From: Gautieria morchelliformis
Taxonomy: Eukaryota; Basidiomycota; Agaricomycetes; Gomphales; Gomphaceae
Length of the DNA: 64,000 bases
Assembly (NCBI GenBank): GCA_015179125.1
Contig: WHVA01000120.1
Coordinates: forward strand, 62,001 to 126,000
Direction: 5' to 3'
A model generated the notes under the pieces. That model had not been told where the DNA came from and searched no databases. It saw only the letters and a program-made list of their open reading frames with translations. Shown here piece by piece: positions 42,169 to 54,216 of the stretch (its first letter is position 1; each line of letters begins with the position of its first letter). The position numbers were made by a program, and so were the translations under genes.

Positions 42169-45100
42169 TCAGTCATGGTTCGCAGATTGGGAAGGGGAGG
42201 GGGGTTTTGGGTGGAATCGCCGGGTAGGGTTGACGTAGTCTAACATGTAGTCTATGCAGTCTGGGTCGGCTAGGAGCTTGGATAAGCTTAGCGCATTGCG
42301 CCTCAGCTTGCTGATAAGAGCCTGCCGCTGCCTTGCATGCACGGGGCAGGAGAGGAGGAAGTGTTGGAGTGACTCCTCCTTCTGGTGACAGGAGGGGCAC
42401 AGTGGTGTGTCTGCTAGCCCCATTTTGTACATGTGTCGCTGCAGCTGTGCATGCCCGGTCCTGAGCTGTATCAGAATGGTGGATTGTCGGCGCGGTAGTC
42501 CTGCGGCAATCTTGCGGTAGTCTGCCAATGGCGCTTTGGGGTCGATTGTGTGGATTCTGTCGTATCTCGGGGAGTTGGTAAACATGTGGTGAGTGTCGCT
42601 CTTCAGTTTCTTGTTGTGCTCCGCTTTGAGTGCGGACTTGCTGGAGGGTAGTGTCGAGTGCAGCGGTGTGGGGAGGGAGTGCACCGGGCTGCTGCACCTG
42701 CCACGGCCTGCTTGGCCATCCTGTCCGCAACTTCATTACCTTTTATCCCTTTGTGACCCGGTATCCAATATACTTCCAGTGGCACGTCTCGATGTTTTGT
42801 GGCAATGTCGGACATTTGTGTGAGGAAATGATCTGTGAGATAGTGTCCTGGGCTGCTTTTGAAACTGCTTAGTGCTTTAACCGCTGCCTGGTTGTCAATT
42901 GCTATGGTGGCCTCCTCTATGAAGCTCTATTCCTGTATTATGGCTGCTGCGAGCATGAGCCCTACTATCTCAGCCTTGTACACCATGTGCTGCGTGTCAG
43001 GCCCTAGATGGTGCTGGAGCGACCTGCGTTGTGTTCCGTTGATGTATAGCACTGCCGCGGCACCTACTCCTCCCTCGAGGCTTGATCCGTCTGCATACAG
43101 CTTGAATGTGCTGGTGTTGGCCTTGTCATGCGTGATCATTTCTTTCTTGTTTTGTGACACTGTTGTGCGCATGGGGAGTCGCCAGGTTGGCGCATGCCGT
43201 GTCGGCCGGATTGATTCCACTGTGCCCGGTCGTGAGGTGTGTGCATGCAGTAGCTCATGGAGCGAGGACCTATGTTTTTTCATGTATCTGGCTGCTCTCC
43301 TTACCCGTCGGTGTAGCAGGTGGTCGGATGGTAGCGAGAGCAGTCGTAGTGTTGTGACAAAGGTGTGCCTGTCTATTCTGAGGTTAGCAGGGAGTATGTC
43401 AGCGTGTGCGTCCAGGACATCGGTGGTGGTGGAGCGGAGGGCCTCTGTGATGTAGAGTGATGCCACCCTTTGTACACGTGCAATTTTACTTGCCATTCCT
43501 ATGGAGCCTTTGGCTTTCCTGTCTCCTATCTCCTTCCTGACTGGCGTGAACCAGACGTCTGCCGTGTATAGCATCTTGGGGACTGCGATGCTGAGGTATA
43601 GGTGCCACATGTTGCGGTAGGACATTCCCCTTGTCAGCTTTGCTAGGCGCCAGAACTGCATTACCCAGTCCGCTCCTTTGGCTGCGGTGTAGGCCGCCTG
43701 CTCTTTGAACTTCAGCTCCTGATCGAGGATGACACCCAGTAGCTTGTGGGAGGGTGTCGGGGTGATGATGGTGCTGTTGATGTCAATGGGCTGCCTGTGC
43801 ACCGGGTGTGTCTTACCAGGGCGCAGGGGGTCTTTCTCCCGCTTCCTAGTGAAATCGATGACTTGCATTTTCTCCAGCTCAAACTGCGAGTTGTGAGTGT
43901 GAGACCATGCGTACATGCCCCCATCCCTGTTCATCATTTGTACGAGCTTCGCATGCGTCTGGTGAAAGGAGGCTCCTGCTGCTAGATATGTTACGTCATC
44001 GATGAAGGCCGGTGCAAGCTCACCTTGTCCTGTGCGTACGACCTCTATCAGGCCTGCATTGTAGAAGTGATAAAGGATTACTGAAATTGGGTCCCCCTGG
44101 TCGCAGCCGTTGTCGATGTTGAGCAGCTCGGAGACAAAATCATCAAAGTGGATGCGTGTCTGCCGCCCTTGCAGCCTGTTCTTGACCCAGTCAGTATACT
44201 GGGGGGGTACCCCCTTCATGTGCATGTTGTGTATCAGGGTGTCAACTGCAACACTTGGGAATGCTCCCTTGACATCCAATAACAGTGCTGATACCACCTC
44301 CCCTCTCCTCCAGCACTCCTTGATGAAGTGCACTGTGAGGTGGAGCGCGTCCATCGTACTTCACCCCGGGCATCCCCCGAAGTTGGTGTCTGGGAGAAGG
44401 TGCTGGGCTTCGGCGTGGTACGTGAGCATTTCGGCTATGCAACCTGAGAGGGGTTTGGCCAGCGTTTCCATGAGCGTGATCAGGCAGTAAGCTTTGGCCA
44501 CCGTGTAGTCTGACTTTCCTGGTTTGCGGAGCGCGGCAATCGACGTGGTCTTCCATTGCTGCGGGTGTGTGCTGAGTTGGAAGATGGCTCTGTAGATGCA
44601 ACCTAGGTAGGGGGTCAGCAGGTCCGCGCAGAATGTTAGGACCGAGTTCAATAGGCCTGACGGGCCCGGTGCCTTGTAGGGGCCCATTTTACCATGACCC
44701 TTAAGATTTGCTGGTCTGGTATGGGTGTGTACTTGAAGTCTGGCGCTGGGTACTGTGCTGTGCCATTGTGCTGCGGCCTGACACCCTGGGATGGGAAGAA
44801 GGAGTCGAAGAGCAGCCTGCTCTTGTTGTTGTTGTTTGTGATTCTCTCTTCCCTGCCCACGTCCATCATGATTTTGAGCGGTGGGACTCTCATGCGACCT
44901 CCGTCAGTCAATGGGCCAGAGACTAACTGGCTTGCCATCCATACTGTTTTCTCGTCTGTGTTTTCTAACCAGTCCACCCAGAACTCCCACTTCGTTGCCC
45001 GGATTAGGTCGGTGTATTCGTTCCGTAGGTCGTGGTATTGTTGATGCATGGGGTGTTGGGGATTGCTGCATGCTTGGCCGGCGTGTCTTGCGGCTGCCCG

Positions 45101-46604
45101 CATTCAGGATCTGGCTCGGCTGAGGTCTTTGGTCCACCATCTTTTGGAGTATGGGGAGGGCCTGGTGTATGGCACGAGCACCTCTACTGCCATGTTGATG
45201 GCGGTGGAGCTGCGTGAGCCATTCCTCTAGCTCCTTGGGGGAGTTGATCTCGGCTGGGGGTGGGTGCAGGTCTAGGTGCTGTTGTGTGAGCTCGTGGAAC
45301 TTTGGCCAGTCGACTTGGCGCCAGTTGCGTCTTGGGGGTTCTTCCACCCTGGGTACTGACATATTGATGGTGCTGGAGATGGGGTAGTGGTCAGTGCAGG
45401 GGGCTGCACATCAGGAAATGTGGTACAATGCATGAAGAGGTCGTGTAGTGGTGGTGTGCAGAAAACATTGTTCGGTCAGGTGAGGTTCTTGGTGTGGGTC
45501 GCGCAGAGGGTCGGGATATCTTTAGGGAGTGCCATAAGCAGGTCGTGTTGTGCCAGTAGCTCTAGTAGTTCCTGCACTGCGTCAAGGTTAGCGGCGGTGA
45601 ACAGGTGGGAGTTGCGCTCCTCGTCCCAGAGCGGGTGGTGTCTGTTGAAGTCCCCCATCCATAGCATATGCACAGTGTCTATCATTCTTGTCCCTCGTGT
45701 TAGCAACTAGGGGCTATGGCAGGGAAGGTTCGGTAGAGTTCTTAGAAAGCTAGAATCAAATATACTCTCTCAGTGAATTTATTGTCACTGATGTATTAAT
45801 ACAATACCTAGAATCAAATATACTACATGATTTTCAGTCAACATGCTATGTAAATATGAAGAATACTACTCGCCTCTCTCAGTGAATTTATTGTCACTGA
45901 GAGAGGAGTGTAATCCTGTCTCAGAAGGCATATACTTGCACCCGGCCCTTTAGCGCCCAAGGGCTCGCGCGTCGAAGTCATTTCAAACTCCGCTGGGTGC
46001 AGCCGCCTGTGAAAGTAGAAATAACAGAATGAAATGGAGAGATAGAGAGTGACTAGAAAATTTCGAAAATAAGCAGAGAAATGGATGCATGGTACAAGAA
46101 TAGTATGAGAAAATATTGAAACACCACACAATAAATTGAATATATTATGCTTGATTTTGGTGCAGTAGCATAAATGCACCCAACACCTCGTTGGTCGGCC
46201 CTGATTGTGTCGTGGATTTGTCATAATGCGCGTGAGTGGGTGCTGTCGATATATACGTTGAATAAGGTTATCACTCCTATGTTGGTGTGTATGAACATAG
46301 CTACCATGTCTTGAGATTTGATGTCGATCTGCTGCCATGAGCTGGAGCGAAGGCGCCTGTTGACGAAGGTGACCGCTCAGGACTTTTTGGGATCATCTCT
46401 GTGCTGTGTGGGGGTTAGCGAGTACCACCTGTGGTTGATGCGGGTGTTGCCCAGGAAATCGAAGTATGGTTCTTGTAAGATGATGAGGTCGTATTTGTCG
46501 GGGTGTATTGGGTTGATTAGGTCTTGCTGTGCCACGTCGGATTTGTTAAGATTTTGCTGCCATATTTTTAGGGTTGTGGTGTTCGTGTCGGTCGTATCAC
46601 TCAT
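42169..46604 (-). pseudogene. LINE-1 ORF2: endonuclease, reverse transcriptase, RNase H, zinc finger
   Basis: Endonuclease: WQQNLNKS, LIILQEPYFDFLG and, after the solo LTR, MGDFNRHHPLWDEERN. RT: YKAPGPSGLLNSVL, LLLDVKGAFPSV, GCDQGDPISVILY and the catalytic FIDDVTYLA near 44000. RNase H: LYADGSSLEGGVGAAA, YKAEIVGLMLAAA, IAIDNQAAVKAL and WIPGHKGIKGNEVAD. C-terminal finger: CPSCHQKEESLQHFLLSC. TGA codons stand at 46377-46379, 46221-46223, 45476-45478 and 44361-44363, where homology demands arginine. TAG at 42927-42929 splits RNase H, and frameshifts occur near 44650-44900 and 42600. Confidence 0.9.
45698..46185 (-). mobile_element. Solo LTR-B (Copia-1 family) inside LINE-1 endonuclease
   Basis: 488 bp, TGTTAGCAACTAGGGG to CACCCAACA, with a perfect duplication CCTCG (45693-45697 and 46186-46190). 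It has the long form with two copies of the CTAGAATCAAAT repeat. It splits the endonuclease domain of LINE-1 ORF2. Confidence 0.95.
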
Positions 46605-46718
46605 GGTGGGGTCGGTTGGATTGGGGTGCCCTTTCGTTGGTGCGTGTTGTGAAGCCTAGGTCACCAAGTGAGAGTTGGTGGGTGCGTGGGGTGTGTTCTT
46701 GGTGGCCCCCCCTGCTGG

Positions 46719-48428
46719 TCAACTGCCGTGTGATTGAGTGTCCCCTGGGGTTCTGCGATGGCATGTGGGGCCAGGGTTGTGGCAGGTCCTAGTTGCGGTA
46801 GGCTGGCTGGTAAGGGTCGTCATGCGAGCAGTAAGTGTCGGTGTACGTCGTTGGGCAGAAGCGAGGGCGTGCTGTAGGTGCTGGAGGAAGGGCGCTTGGA
46901 TCTGGCCTTGTGTTGGCCGACTCCCATGACTGCGGGTCCCTGCTAGAGGGGAAGTATCGTAGGTGGTTTTCGGGGTTCCTCTGCTGTATCCTTGTTCTGT
47001 GTTCCTTGAAAGTGGGGCAGTCGCGGTCCCACGTGGTGTGACCTGCCTTGTTGCAGTTAACGCATCTGTAGTGGCTGGGTCAGTCATGCTAGCCTCTGAT
47101 GTTCTGTGGCCCTCTTCACCACAGGTGCCACACAGGTCAGTGGGATGGGGGCAGTGTGCAGCCATGTGGGCCACACCAAGCTTTTGACATTTGAGACATC
47201 TCTTGGCGTCCTGGATGAGCTTCCTTGCGGTTGTTCTGGTGCTCGCAATTAGTATTCATAGCCGGATGAGCATGTTGGCCGCGGTGCGATTGCGGAGCTG
47301 GATGATTAGGTGTGCCGTGGTTTGCCGTTCCGTTCTTCGTTCTACCGGTTTGATCCATCGCATAGCTATTATGTCGCCTGTCTTGAGCCTGTTGGTTTCC
47401 TCTACCATCGCTATGTTGTCGCCTGAGTTGGGGTCGAATCTGACCGGTACGAATTCTGCAATAATGGGGTAAGAGTTAGATTTGATTACCGACATCTTGT
47501 CAAAGTGCGAGAGGAAGTCTTCCGCTCTTTGCTGGTCCTGGAACAGTTCTGCTGCTTCCTCGGAGCTTAGCTCTAGGAACAAGCCACTGTTGGGGAGTCT
47601 TTGCACCCACACTACCCTGGGCTGTTCCTGTCCTTCGGCCCATCTGAGCGATTCTATCGCTTGGTTCACCTTGGTGACTATTTCCGGCTCTGACAGTCGG
47701 GCAGCCTGGTGTTCTTGTGCTTCCTGCGACCTGTCGACTAGTAGCTGTTGCGCGCGGAGGTCGCATTTGGCTAACATGCTGGATTGCATGCTGACCGGCT
47801 TGGTGGCGCACACTGCGAGCGCTGCTGCGTACGTGGGGTAACGCGTGGTGGCCATGTAGGTGGTGGCTGTCTTCTCATTGTTCTGGGTCAGTTTGGATGG
47901 GAGCTGTGCTTGGATGGCGTCGACTATCCTTTGTGCCATTCTGTCGCTCTCCTGTCTCAGTTCTTCTACCGTGCTTGCCAGGCTGCTGGTGGCGTCCTTG
48001 ATCGCTTGCTTGCTCTTCTGGATTTGGCGGATGGTTGGCGCTAGTCGGTCGTTGGCACCTGATAGCCGTTCCTTGACGGCTGTCGCGATTTCAGATATAG
48101 TCGTCCGGTTTGCTAAATCTGTCAGCAACGCGGAGACTGCTCTAATACCTTCCTCCATTGTTTTGGGGATGGAGGCCTGTGCCTCTGCCAGGTGCAGAAG
48201 GGCCATTGCAAGGGCATGGAACGTTATCAGCTGCTGCTCTGGGAGGAGCTGCCTGGCCAATAGGTAATGGTGCGTGACCTCAGGCATGAGTGGCAGCCTT
48301 TTGGGTGTGTTATTGGCCTCGTTTCCACCGCCTTGGTTGTTCTGAGAGCTGGAGCGAAGGGTGCAGCCGTCCTGACTGGCTGGCGATGCGTGGGTGAGCA
48401 GGGTCCTTTTGCCGGGGACTCCTGACAT
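46719..48428 (-). pseudogene. LINE-1 ORF1 (gag-like, zinc knuckles)
   Basis: Starts MSGVPGKRTLLTHASPAS at 48428. A long helical region (IRQIQKSKQAIKDATSSL) is followed by VWVQRLPNSGLFLELSSEE and MRWIKPVERRTERQTTAHLI, an RNA-binding-type segment also present in LINE-2. After a stop/frameshift at 47256 the frame continues with RCLKCQKLGVAHMAAHC, CGTCGEEGHRTSE and, after another shift, CVNCNKAGHTTWDRDC: three CCHC knuckles. This order matches ORF1 of Tad-like elements. Confidence 0.85.
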
Positions 48429-48606
48429 CAGGGTCGGGTTTTTGCATGTCGTTCGTGGATGCTGGTGACCTGGTCCTGTGTGTGGGTTCTCAGTGCTGAT
48501 TTACTAGGGGTTTGTTGGGATTTGGGCTTTTTGTGCTTTTTGGGGAGCATGGGAATTTTCCTTGTGGTGATGGTTGACTTCTTAGGTAAGTCTTAATAGG
48601 ACAGTT

Positions 48607-48682
48607 ATCCTTAGAGATCAACTCTATGACACTTAAATGAGTGCGGGACGATGCACAGCTTGCTGTTGAGGAGACACGATGG
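48607..48682 (+). pseudogene. Coiled-coil gene, block 2
   Basis: In the same frame as block 1: LSLEINSMTLK-stop-VRDDAQLAVEETRW. The TGA at 48638-48640 most simply derives from CGA. The frame crosses the LTR-C copy 2 insertion (duplicated GATGG/AATGG) without loss: T-R-W then L-S-S at 49689. Confidence 0.65.
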
Positions 48683-49683
48683 TGTCAATATTCATTTTTA
48701 GGCGTTAATATTGTGTATTAGTGAACACAGCGAATGCCCAAATGACTTGTGCGAATAAGTATGCTGTTCGGCGAATAGGTGAACCAATAAATGTTCAGGA
48801 GATAAGAGGGCTGCTCGAGCGGAGCTCGCCCTATCTACAGTCATAGTGAAATAGCCCGTGGCACTTGACGATGTAACGTGCAAGGTGTCATGGAAGGGTT
48901 GTCTAAGTAGCAACAATCCCTTCGCCGTCAGCACAGAAAATAGTTCAAAGGCTAAGGTAACAAAGATGAAGTATGAGAACTCACCAGTGATGCCTAAGTC
49001 CTCTTCTGGTTGAAGATAGGAATCTCCAGGAGAAGGCTCAAAACGATGATCACAGTGAGGTCAAGTTTGCACAAGATGGACGACATATGATAATTGAACT
49101 GGGGAATATACATGCGAATGTAAACTACTTATATCGAATGCTTGTAAGGTATCAGCGAATAGGAAAGAGGCTGTTGTGAGTCAGGGTTGGATAGGGGTGC
49201 ACAGTCATGATACTAAGTAGATGGAATAAACATACAATAGAGTGAGGGAAGAGTGTGAACATGAAACAATGGAGAGTAAAGGTGGTGAAGGCACCTATGT
49301 ACGAAACCATGCCTTGGGACCCGCATACGTGCTACCCTGCATGGACTCTTCGTCTACTGGGTTGATCCCGCACGACCTACGGAAGGGATGTCCCGCGAAC
49401 ACACTTTGGCCATATGAACACCCAAAGGGGTTGGATTAAGAAGATGATGGGGTTAGTGATGAACCATCGCGCCGGGTAAATGGTATCGATCGTATTTGAT
49501 GGCGTGCCTGCTGGCAAAATGTGCGAGCAGTGAATAGTGGTTCAGAGAATGGGGCGAACAGTGGATAGAGTGGATGTAGAGGAGAAGTGGTCGGAGGGTG
49601 AGGCGAACTCTGGCGAAGATGCTAGGGAGTGACGAGGGGGAACATAGAGGCAGTGGGGTAAGAGAAATAGACAGGTCATGACA
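48683..49683 (-). mobile_element. Solo LTR, family LTR-C, copy 2 (in coiled-coil gene)
   Basis: 1001 bp, TGTCAATATT to GGTCATGACA, flanked by GATGG (48678-48682) and AATGG (49684-49688), one mismatch. Collinear with copies 1 and 3 and in the same orientation. Confidence 0.9.
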
Positions 49684-50118
49684 AATGGCTCTCTTCGACT
49701 GTGGCATTGCTTGAGCAGGAGCTAAGAAAAGAGTGATCTTCTTACTCTGAAGCCATCAACATAGCACAAGTGGATTTCGACGGAGAGGTCTCCAAACTTC
49801 GGGCCCAGATAGATGAGAGTCGAACACAGTATCTTTTTCTCCAATCAGCATTCGATGCCCTTAGCCATGAGCACGAGTCTTGTAAAGCTGAATTGGAAAG
49901 CCTAAAGCAGGCGCACAAGAACCAACAACACCAGCTGAATACCGCACTCGAGAAAGTCAACTCCCTTCAAGATCAGCTGATGGAGGAAGGTGCGGCTGCA
50001 AGGGCCCAAGCTGAAACTCAGGTGCGTTTGATCGAGCTACTCGAGAGGGAAGAGATGCTTAAAGAGCAGTTGAGGAGAGAAGGGGAACACGCAGACAGAT
50101 TGGATATGAACCTCACTT
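49684..50118 (+). pseudogene. Coiled-coil gene, block 3
   Basis: Reads LSSTVALLEQELRKE-stop-SSYSEAINIAQVDFDGEV, then KLRAQIDESRTQYLFLQSAF, HESCKAELESLKQAH and LEREEMLKEQLRREGEHADR, ending at DMNLT-stop. Strong heptad pattern over about 130 residues. The TGA at 49734-49736 again sits where CGA is expected. The protein is then interrupted by the Harbinger-like pair and resumes in block 4. Confidence 0.65.
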
Positions 50119-50255
50119 GAATCATTAGGGCTTATCACAGTAGAGGTTTTGATGGGGATTTGAGAAGGTGTTTCGTGCCCGAAATCGACCCGAATTCCCC
50201 AAGCGACTCTGGAGGCAATTTGGAAAAGTAGCACCATTTTTGATTTGGATTTCGG
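50119..50255. other. Possible left edge of the Harbinger-like element
   Basis: Sits between the coiled-coil frame and the Myb/SANT-like gene. I could not identify a terminal inverted repeat shared with 54180-54220. Confidence 0.3.
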
Positions 50256-51840
50256 ATGGCACACCTAGCGGAGCTCCAAAGGCTGTCGCCATCTGCTACA
50301 CCTTCTGAGCTGCCACATCATCGCATCGCCTTCCAAGATATGAGTTCCAGGAAGCGCAAACGTGCTGAACCTGTCACAACAGCTACAATAGACACCCTTT
50401 CTGTTCCACAGCTGGAAGCTCTGCTCCATGCAGCTAAGGTAAAAAAAACAGACTCCTCCATGAACAAAAGGCCTCGTAAGCCCAGTGCGAAGGCCACCTC
50501 TATGACCAATGATGATATCCAAGAACCTGAAGCAAAACCTGCCCTTGTTAAGCTGGGACATAAGGCGGAGGGCAAGAAACTCAGGAGAGATGAAGCCTCA
50601 ATCCCCCCAGTGCTGTGAGTGCGATCTTCTGTAATGGAAGCGCTGTTACTAACGTTGCCACCAGCTGGGCTAAGGAAGATGATCTCACAGACATGCTCCT
50701 AACGGTCCTTGAAGATGACCCAGTCATGCGAGCAGCATTCAGTATAGACAAGGGCACCGAGAGCAAGAACAAGAGCAGTGCGCAGACTGTTGCTGATCAT
50801 CATCGCTCCCTTGCATTATGAGTCCTTATCCCTCATCACTCGGGCCGCTGGAAAGATGCGTCATTGGTACAGATGGGGAATGTAGTTAAAAACCGTGTCA
50901 ATGCATAAGTTCTTCGGTTCAGGTAGCCATTGTAAACTAATATCTTGATTTAGAATCAAGAAGTCTTATATGTCTGAAAAGACACTGCTTGGTGAGACCG
51001 GCGCTGGTCTGGTAGAGACCAAAGATACGGAAAAGGAAATCATAGTAGGTAGTGCTATTGACAACTTGTGGGGTACGTCTAACTTTACCTATATCTGATT
51101 GTATTCTTACCGCCTGCAGGGGATATCAAGATCCGGTTCCCTTGGTTTCGGCGAATGCAGCGGCTTATGGGCACTAGTCCCTTGGTTATTCGGGATGCCA
51201 TTGCGCATTCCACCTCGCAGCTCAATTTAGACATCCTTGACCGTGTGTCTGCATCAGAGGTAGTGAAGAGCCCGGCAGAAAGCTCTCTGTTGGTATGTCA
51301 CAGTGTGAATGTGGTTATTGAGATAACTAACCAATAATGAAGGTAATAGACAATGATGGTGAAGCTGAACCCAGTATTGAAACAAGCAAAGATAACGCAC
51401 GGTACTCACCCTTTTCCTTTGATGCTGACCTTCCCTCTGAGGACCCCAACGATGCCTACAATGAACAAAGAGGCTCACATCAAAGCAGAAGCAAAAAGGT
51501 GACTGTATCTATGCAGAAGGCTAACATGAAGCCCGAGACTGTCACACGGGTGGCATTGAATTCCACAACAGCGACCTGTCACAAGGGTCTGCTTGATGGT
51601 CTGTCGGAAATGCAGGAGGCACGGTGAGCCACTACGGAGCGACTTGCAGGACAGCTAAACCGGTTCAGGGAGGAGCGGGTGAGAATACAGGTACTAGCTA
51701 ACTTTGAGAAGGAGAAGTTAAAACTTGAACACCAAGCCCACAAGGAAGAGCTAGACCATGCGCATGCATTAACTATGCAGTGGGACCGCTATGAGTTAGA
51801 GATGTCAGCATGATATGGAGGAATGTCAGACATGCGGGAG
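50256..51840 (+). pseudogene. Myb/SANT-like accessory gene of a Harbinger-type transposon
   Basis: Multi-exon. Exon 1 contains MSSRKRKRAEPVTTATIDTL and a basic region (KKTDSSMNKRPRKPS). After an intron (donor GTGAGT near 50616, acceptor CACCAG) comes WAKEDDLTDMLLTVLEDDPV, then HHSGRWKDASLVQMGNVVKN, a trihelix/SANT-like DNA-binding pattern, interrupted by TGA at about 50820. Later exons: KKSYMSEKTLLGETGAGLVE, IDNLWGDIKIRFPWFRRMQR and LMGTSPLVIRDAIAHSTSQL, a linker, and a C-terminal coiled coil (FEKEKLKLEHQAHKEEL) to about 51810. Such proteins accompany HARBI1-type transposases, and the neighbour at 52045-54130 is one. Nonsense codons suggest it is no longer functional. Confidence 0.7.
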
Positions 51841-52044
51841 ACTTTTACTGGGGAAGATTGGCACGCGGACTTGCTTGGAGGTATGTCAGGAGTATGGTAT
51901 GTCTATTCATAAACTAGTCTTGCTAGCAGAGCGTTCTTAAGGTCCTCTCGTTTAAACCAACAGAGCTACCTCCCGAGTTGCCTCATGTACCTCTGCCAGA
52001 GCCGCTTCTCCACCCATCCTTATAACACTCTCCTCCTCTATAAT
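51841..52044. other. Short spacer between convergent Harbinger genes
   Basis: The 3' ends of the Myb-like gene and the transposase gene face each other across this stretch. No gene seen. Confidence 0.35.
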
Positions 52045-54130
52045 TCATAGTCCCTCACGAAAGAAATCATCACTTGTGATGTCCGTGCCTGCCTCATGTG
52101 ACATAGCATATGTATGTACTGCAATACATGCAGTAATCCAAAATGTGGCGATACCCAATTGGTGAACCTGGTTTATTTGTACATGAAGGCCTCGCAGGGA
52201 GCAGAACCGCCCTTTGATGAATACAACGCAGTGCTCAGACTTCACGCGTACTTGAGAAACCCAGTAATTGAACCATGCATTCTCTGGGGTATCCTTCTCA
52301 GGTCTAAAGAGCACTTGTAAGGTACAGTTTAGAGATTGAGCTGGTAGCTTACTTATTGTATGGCATGCATAGCCACTTCTGCAATGGATACCTGTCAAGA
52401 TTGGTTTTCAGGCGTTAATATCGTGTATTAGTGAACACAGTGAATGCCCAGATAACTTGTGCGAATAAGTATGCCGTTCGGCAAATAGGTGAACCAACAA
52501 TGTTCACAAGATAAGAGGGTTGCCCAAACGGAGCTTGCCCTATCTACAGTCATAGCGAAATAGCCCGTGGCACTTGACGGTATAACGTGCAAGGTGTCAC
52601 GGAAGGGCTGTCCAAGTAGTGACAATCCCTTTGCCGGCGAAGGTACTCCTTCGGAGTCCTTTGCCGACAGTGCAGAAAATAGTTTGAAGGCTAAGGTAAC
52701 GAAGATGAAGTATGAGAACTCACCAGTGATGCCTAAGTCCTCTTCTGGTTGAAGATAGGAATCTCCAGGAGAAGGCTCAAAATGATGATCACAGCGAGCT
52801 CAAGTTTGCACAAGATGGACGACATATGATAATTGAACTGAGGAATGTACATGCGAATGCAAACTACTTATATTGAATGCTCGTAAGGTATCAGTGAATA
52901 GGAAAGAGCCTGTTGTGGGTCAGTGTTGGATAGGGGTGCGCAGTCATGATACTAAGTAGATGGAATAAACATAAAATAGAGTGAGGGAAGAGTGCGAACA
53001 TGAATGACGGAGAGTAAAGGTGGCGAAGGCACTTATGTACGAAACCATGTCTTGGGACCCGCATACATGCTACCCTGCATGGACTCTTCGTCTACTGGGT
53101 TGATCCCACACGACCTACAGAAGGGATGTCCCGCGAACACACGTTGGCCATATGAACACCCAAAGGGGTTGGATTAAGAAGATGATGGGGTTAGTGATGA
53201 ACCATCACGCCGGGTAAATTGTATCGATCGTATTTGATGGCCTGCCTGCTGGTGAAATGTGCGAGCAGCGAATAGCGGGTCAGAGAATGGGGCAAATAGT
53301 GAATAGAGTGGACGTTGAGGAGGAGTGGTTGGAGGGTGAGGCGAACTCTGGCGAAGATGCTAGGGAGTGACGAGGGGGCACGTAGAGGCAGCGAGGACAA
53401 TACCCAGAGTCTGCCCATATCCACTCACCTTCCTGCAATAATGTAGCATGCTCCTTCGGTAAGTGAGTCTCATTCCAGGCATGAGCATCATGCTGACTTC
53501 CTGGTAATCCAACACCATAGTCAATGATGTGGAGGTCAGGGGTAGAGATGAGCTAGAGTAGCAGTTAGCTATACACCTATTTATTTATAAGAGAACTTGC
53601 CTGCATGTTCATTGAGTAATTGCTCTTCCTATCGTACCACGTATTTCCGTAGAACCCTGGTCGCTGGAATAAGGGCACTAGCGTACCATCAACCATCAAC
53701 CAGCCGTCACGCCACTCGAGGCCTGAAGCTTCCTCGATCCACTGCTTTGCTCTCTCCCTCTCTTCATCGGCTGGCCACTTTACAGCTACACAGTGGAATT
53801 CATGGCGGCATAGAGCTTTGATTACATGGCATGTGCTTCGGTCGACAGTCCTGAAACCCCAACTGGCCCACAGAGCAACCTCCTGCATACTCACTGCATT
53901 CCCAAAGTGGCCAAAGTGATAAAGTGCTACGGCAAGCTGATATGCAATGGGGAGCTGGGCATTGTGAGAGTTGTCATGAATATCTCGGGCTGGCTATATC
54001 TGTAGTCGGAGAGGGTGGTCATAAGGAGTGACATTGGCTTGTTGACTTTAACCCGGGAGTGAAGGTATCGTCTGGAGTGGAGGTTGGCCATCATCTCGAG
54101 TACCTCATCTGACTCTAACCACAATTCCAT
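52045..54130 (-). pseudogene. HARBI1-like DDE transposase (PIF/Harbinger), split by LTR-C copy 3
   Basis: Minus strand: MELWLESDEVLEMMANLHSR, then IAYQLAVALYHFGHFGNAVS, VALWASWGFRTVDRST, and the DDE core GWLMVDGTLVPLFQRPGFYG (first Asp), WYDRKSNYSMN, IIDYGVGLPGSQHDAHAWN, then WIWADSGY (second Asp), where LTR-C interrupts. On the other side: PLQKWLCMPYNK, an intron, then ENAWFNYWVSQVRVKSEHCV (Glu), FIKGRFCSLRGL and a stop at 52045. All three catalytic residues are present and I noted no nonsense codon between the introns, so the LTR insertion may be the main lesion. Small introns are inferred near 53990, 53570 and 52340. Confidence 0.82.
52393..53399 (-). mobile_element. Solo LTR, family LTR-C, copy 3 (in HARBI1-like gene)
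   Basis: 1007 bp, TGTCAAGATT to GCGAGGACA, with a perfect duplication ATACC (52388-52392 and 53400-53404). Its right end lacks the GGTCATGACA seen in copies 1 and 2 but still closes with CA. Confidence 0.9.
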
Positions 54131-54216
54131 GTTTTCATCCGAACTTGCACCAGTCTCAGAATCAGTAGTGTCTTCAAGGTAGACATCTAGCTCAGCATCT
54201 TCCTCAAGGGTGCAGG

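Larger units (their letters stand above)
41545..48594 (-). mobile_element. LINE-1: full-length Tad-like LINE
   Basis: 7050 bp on the minus strand (about 6.56 kb without the LTR-B insertion) flanked by a perfect 12-bp duplication AATAGGACAGTT (41533-41544 and 48595-48606). The 3' end is an (AAAAAT)n-type tail (plus strand 41545-41575). ORF1 has zinc knuckles; ORF2 has an AP-type endonuclease, RT, RNase H and a terminal CCHC finger, the organisation of the Tad clade of fungal LINEs. Many nonsense codons; inactive. Confidence 0.92.
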
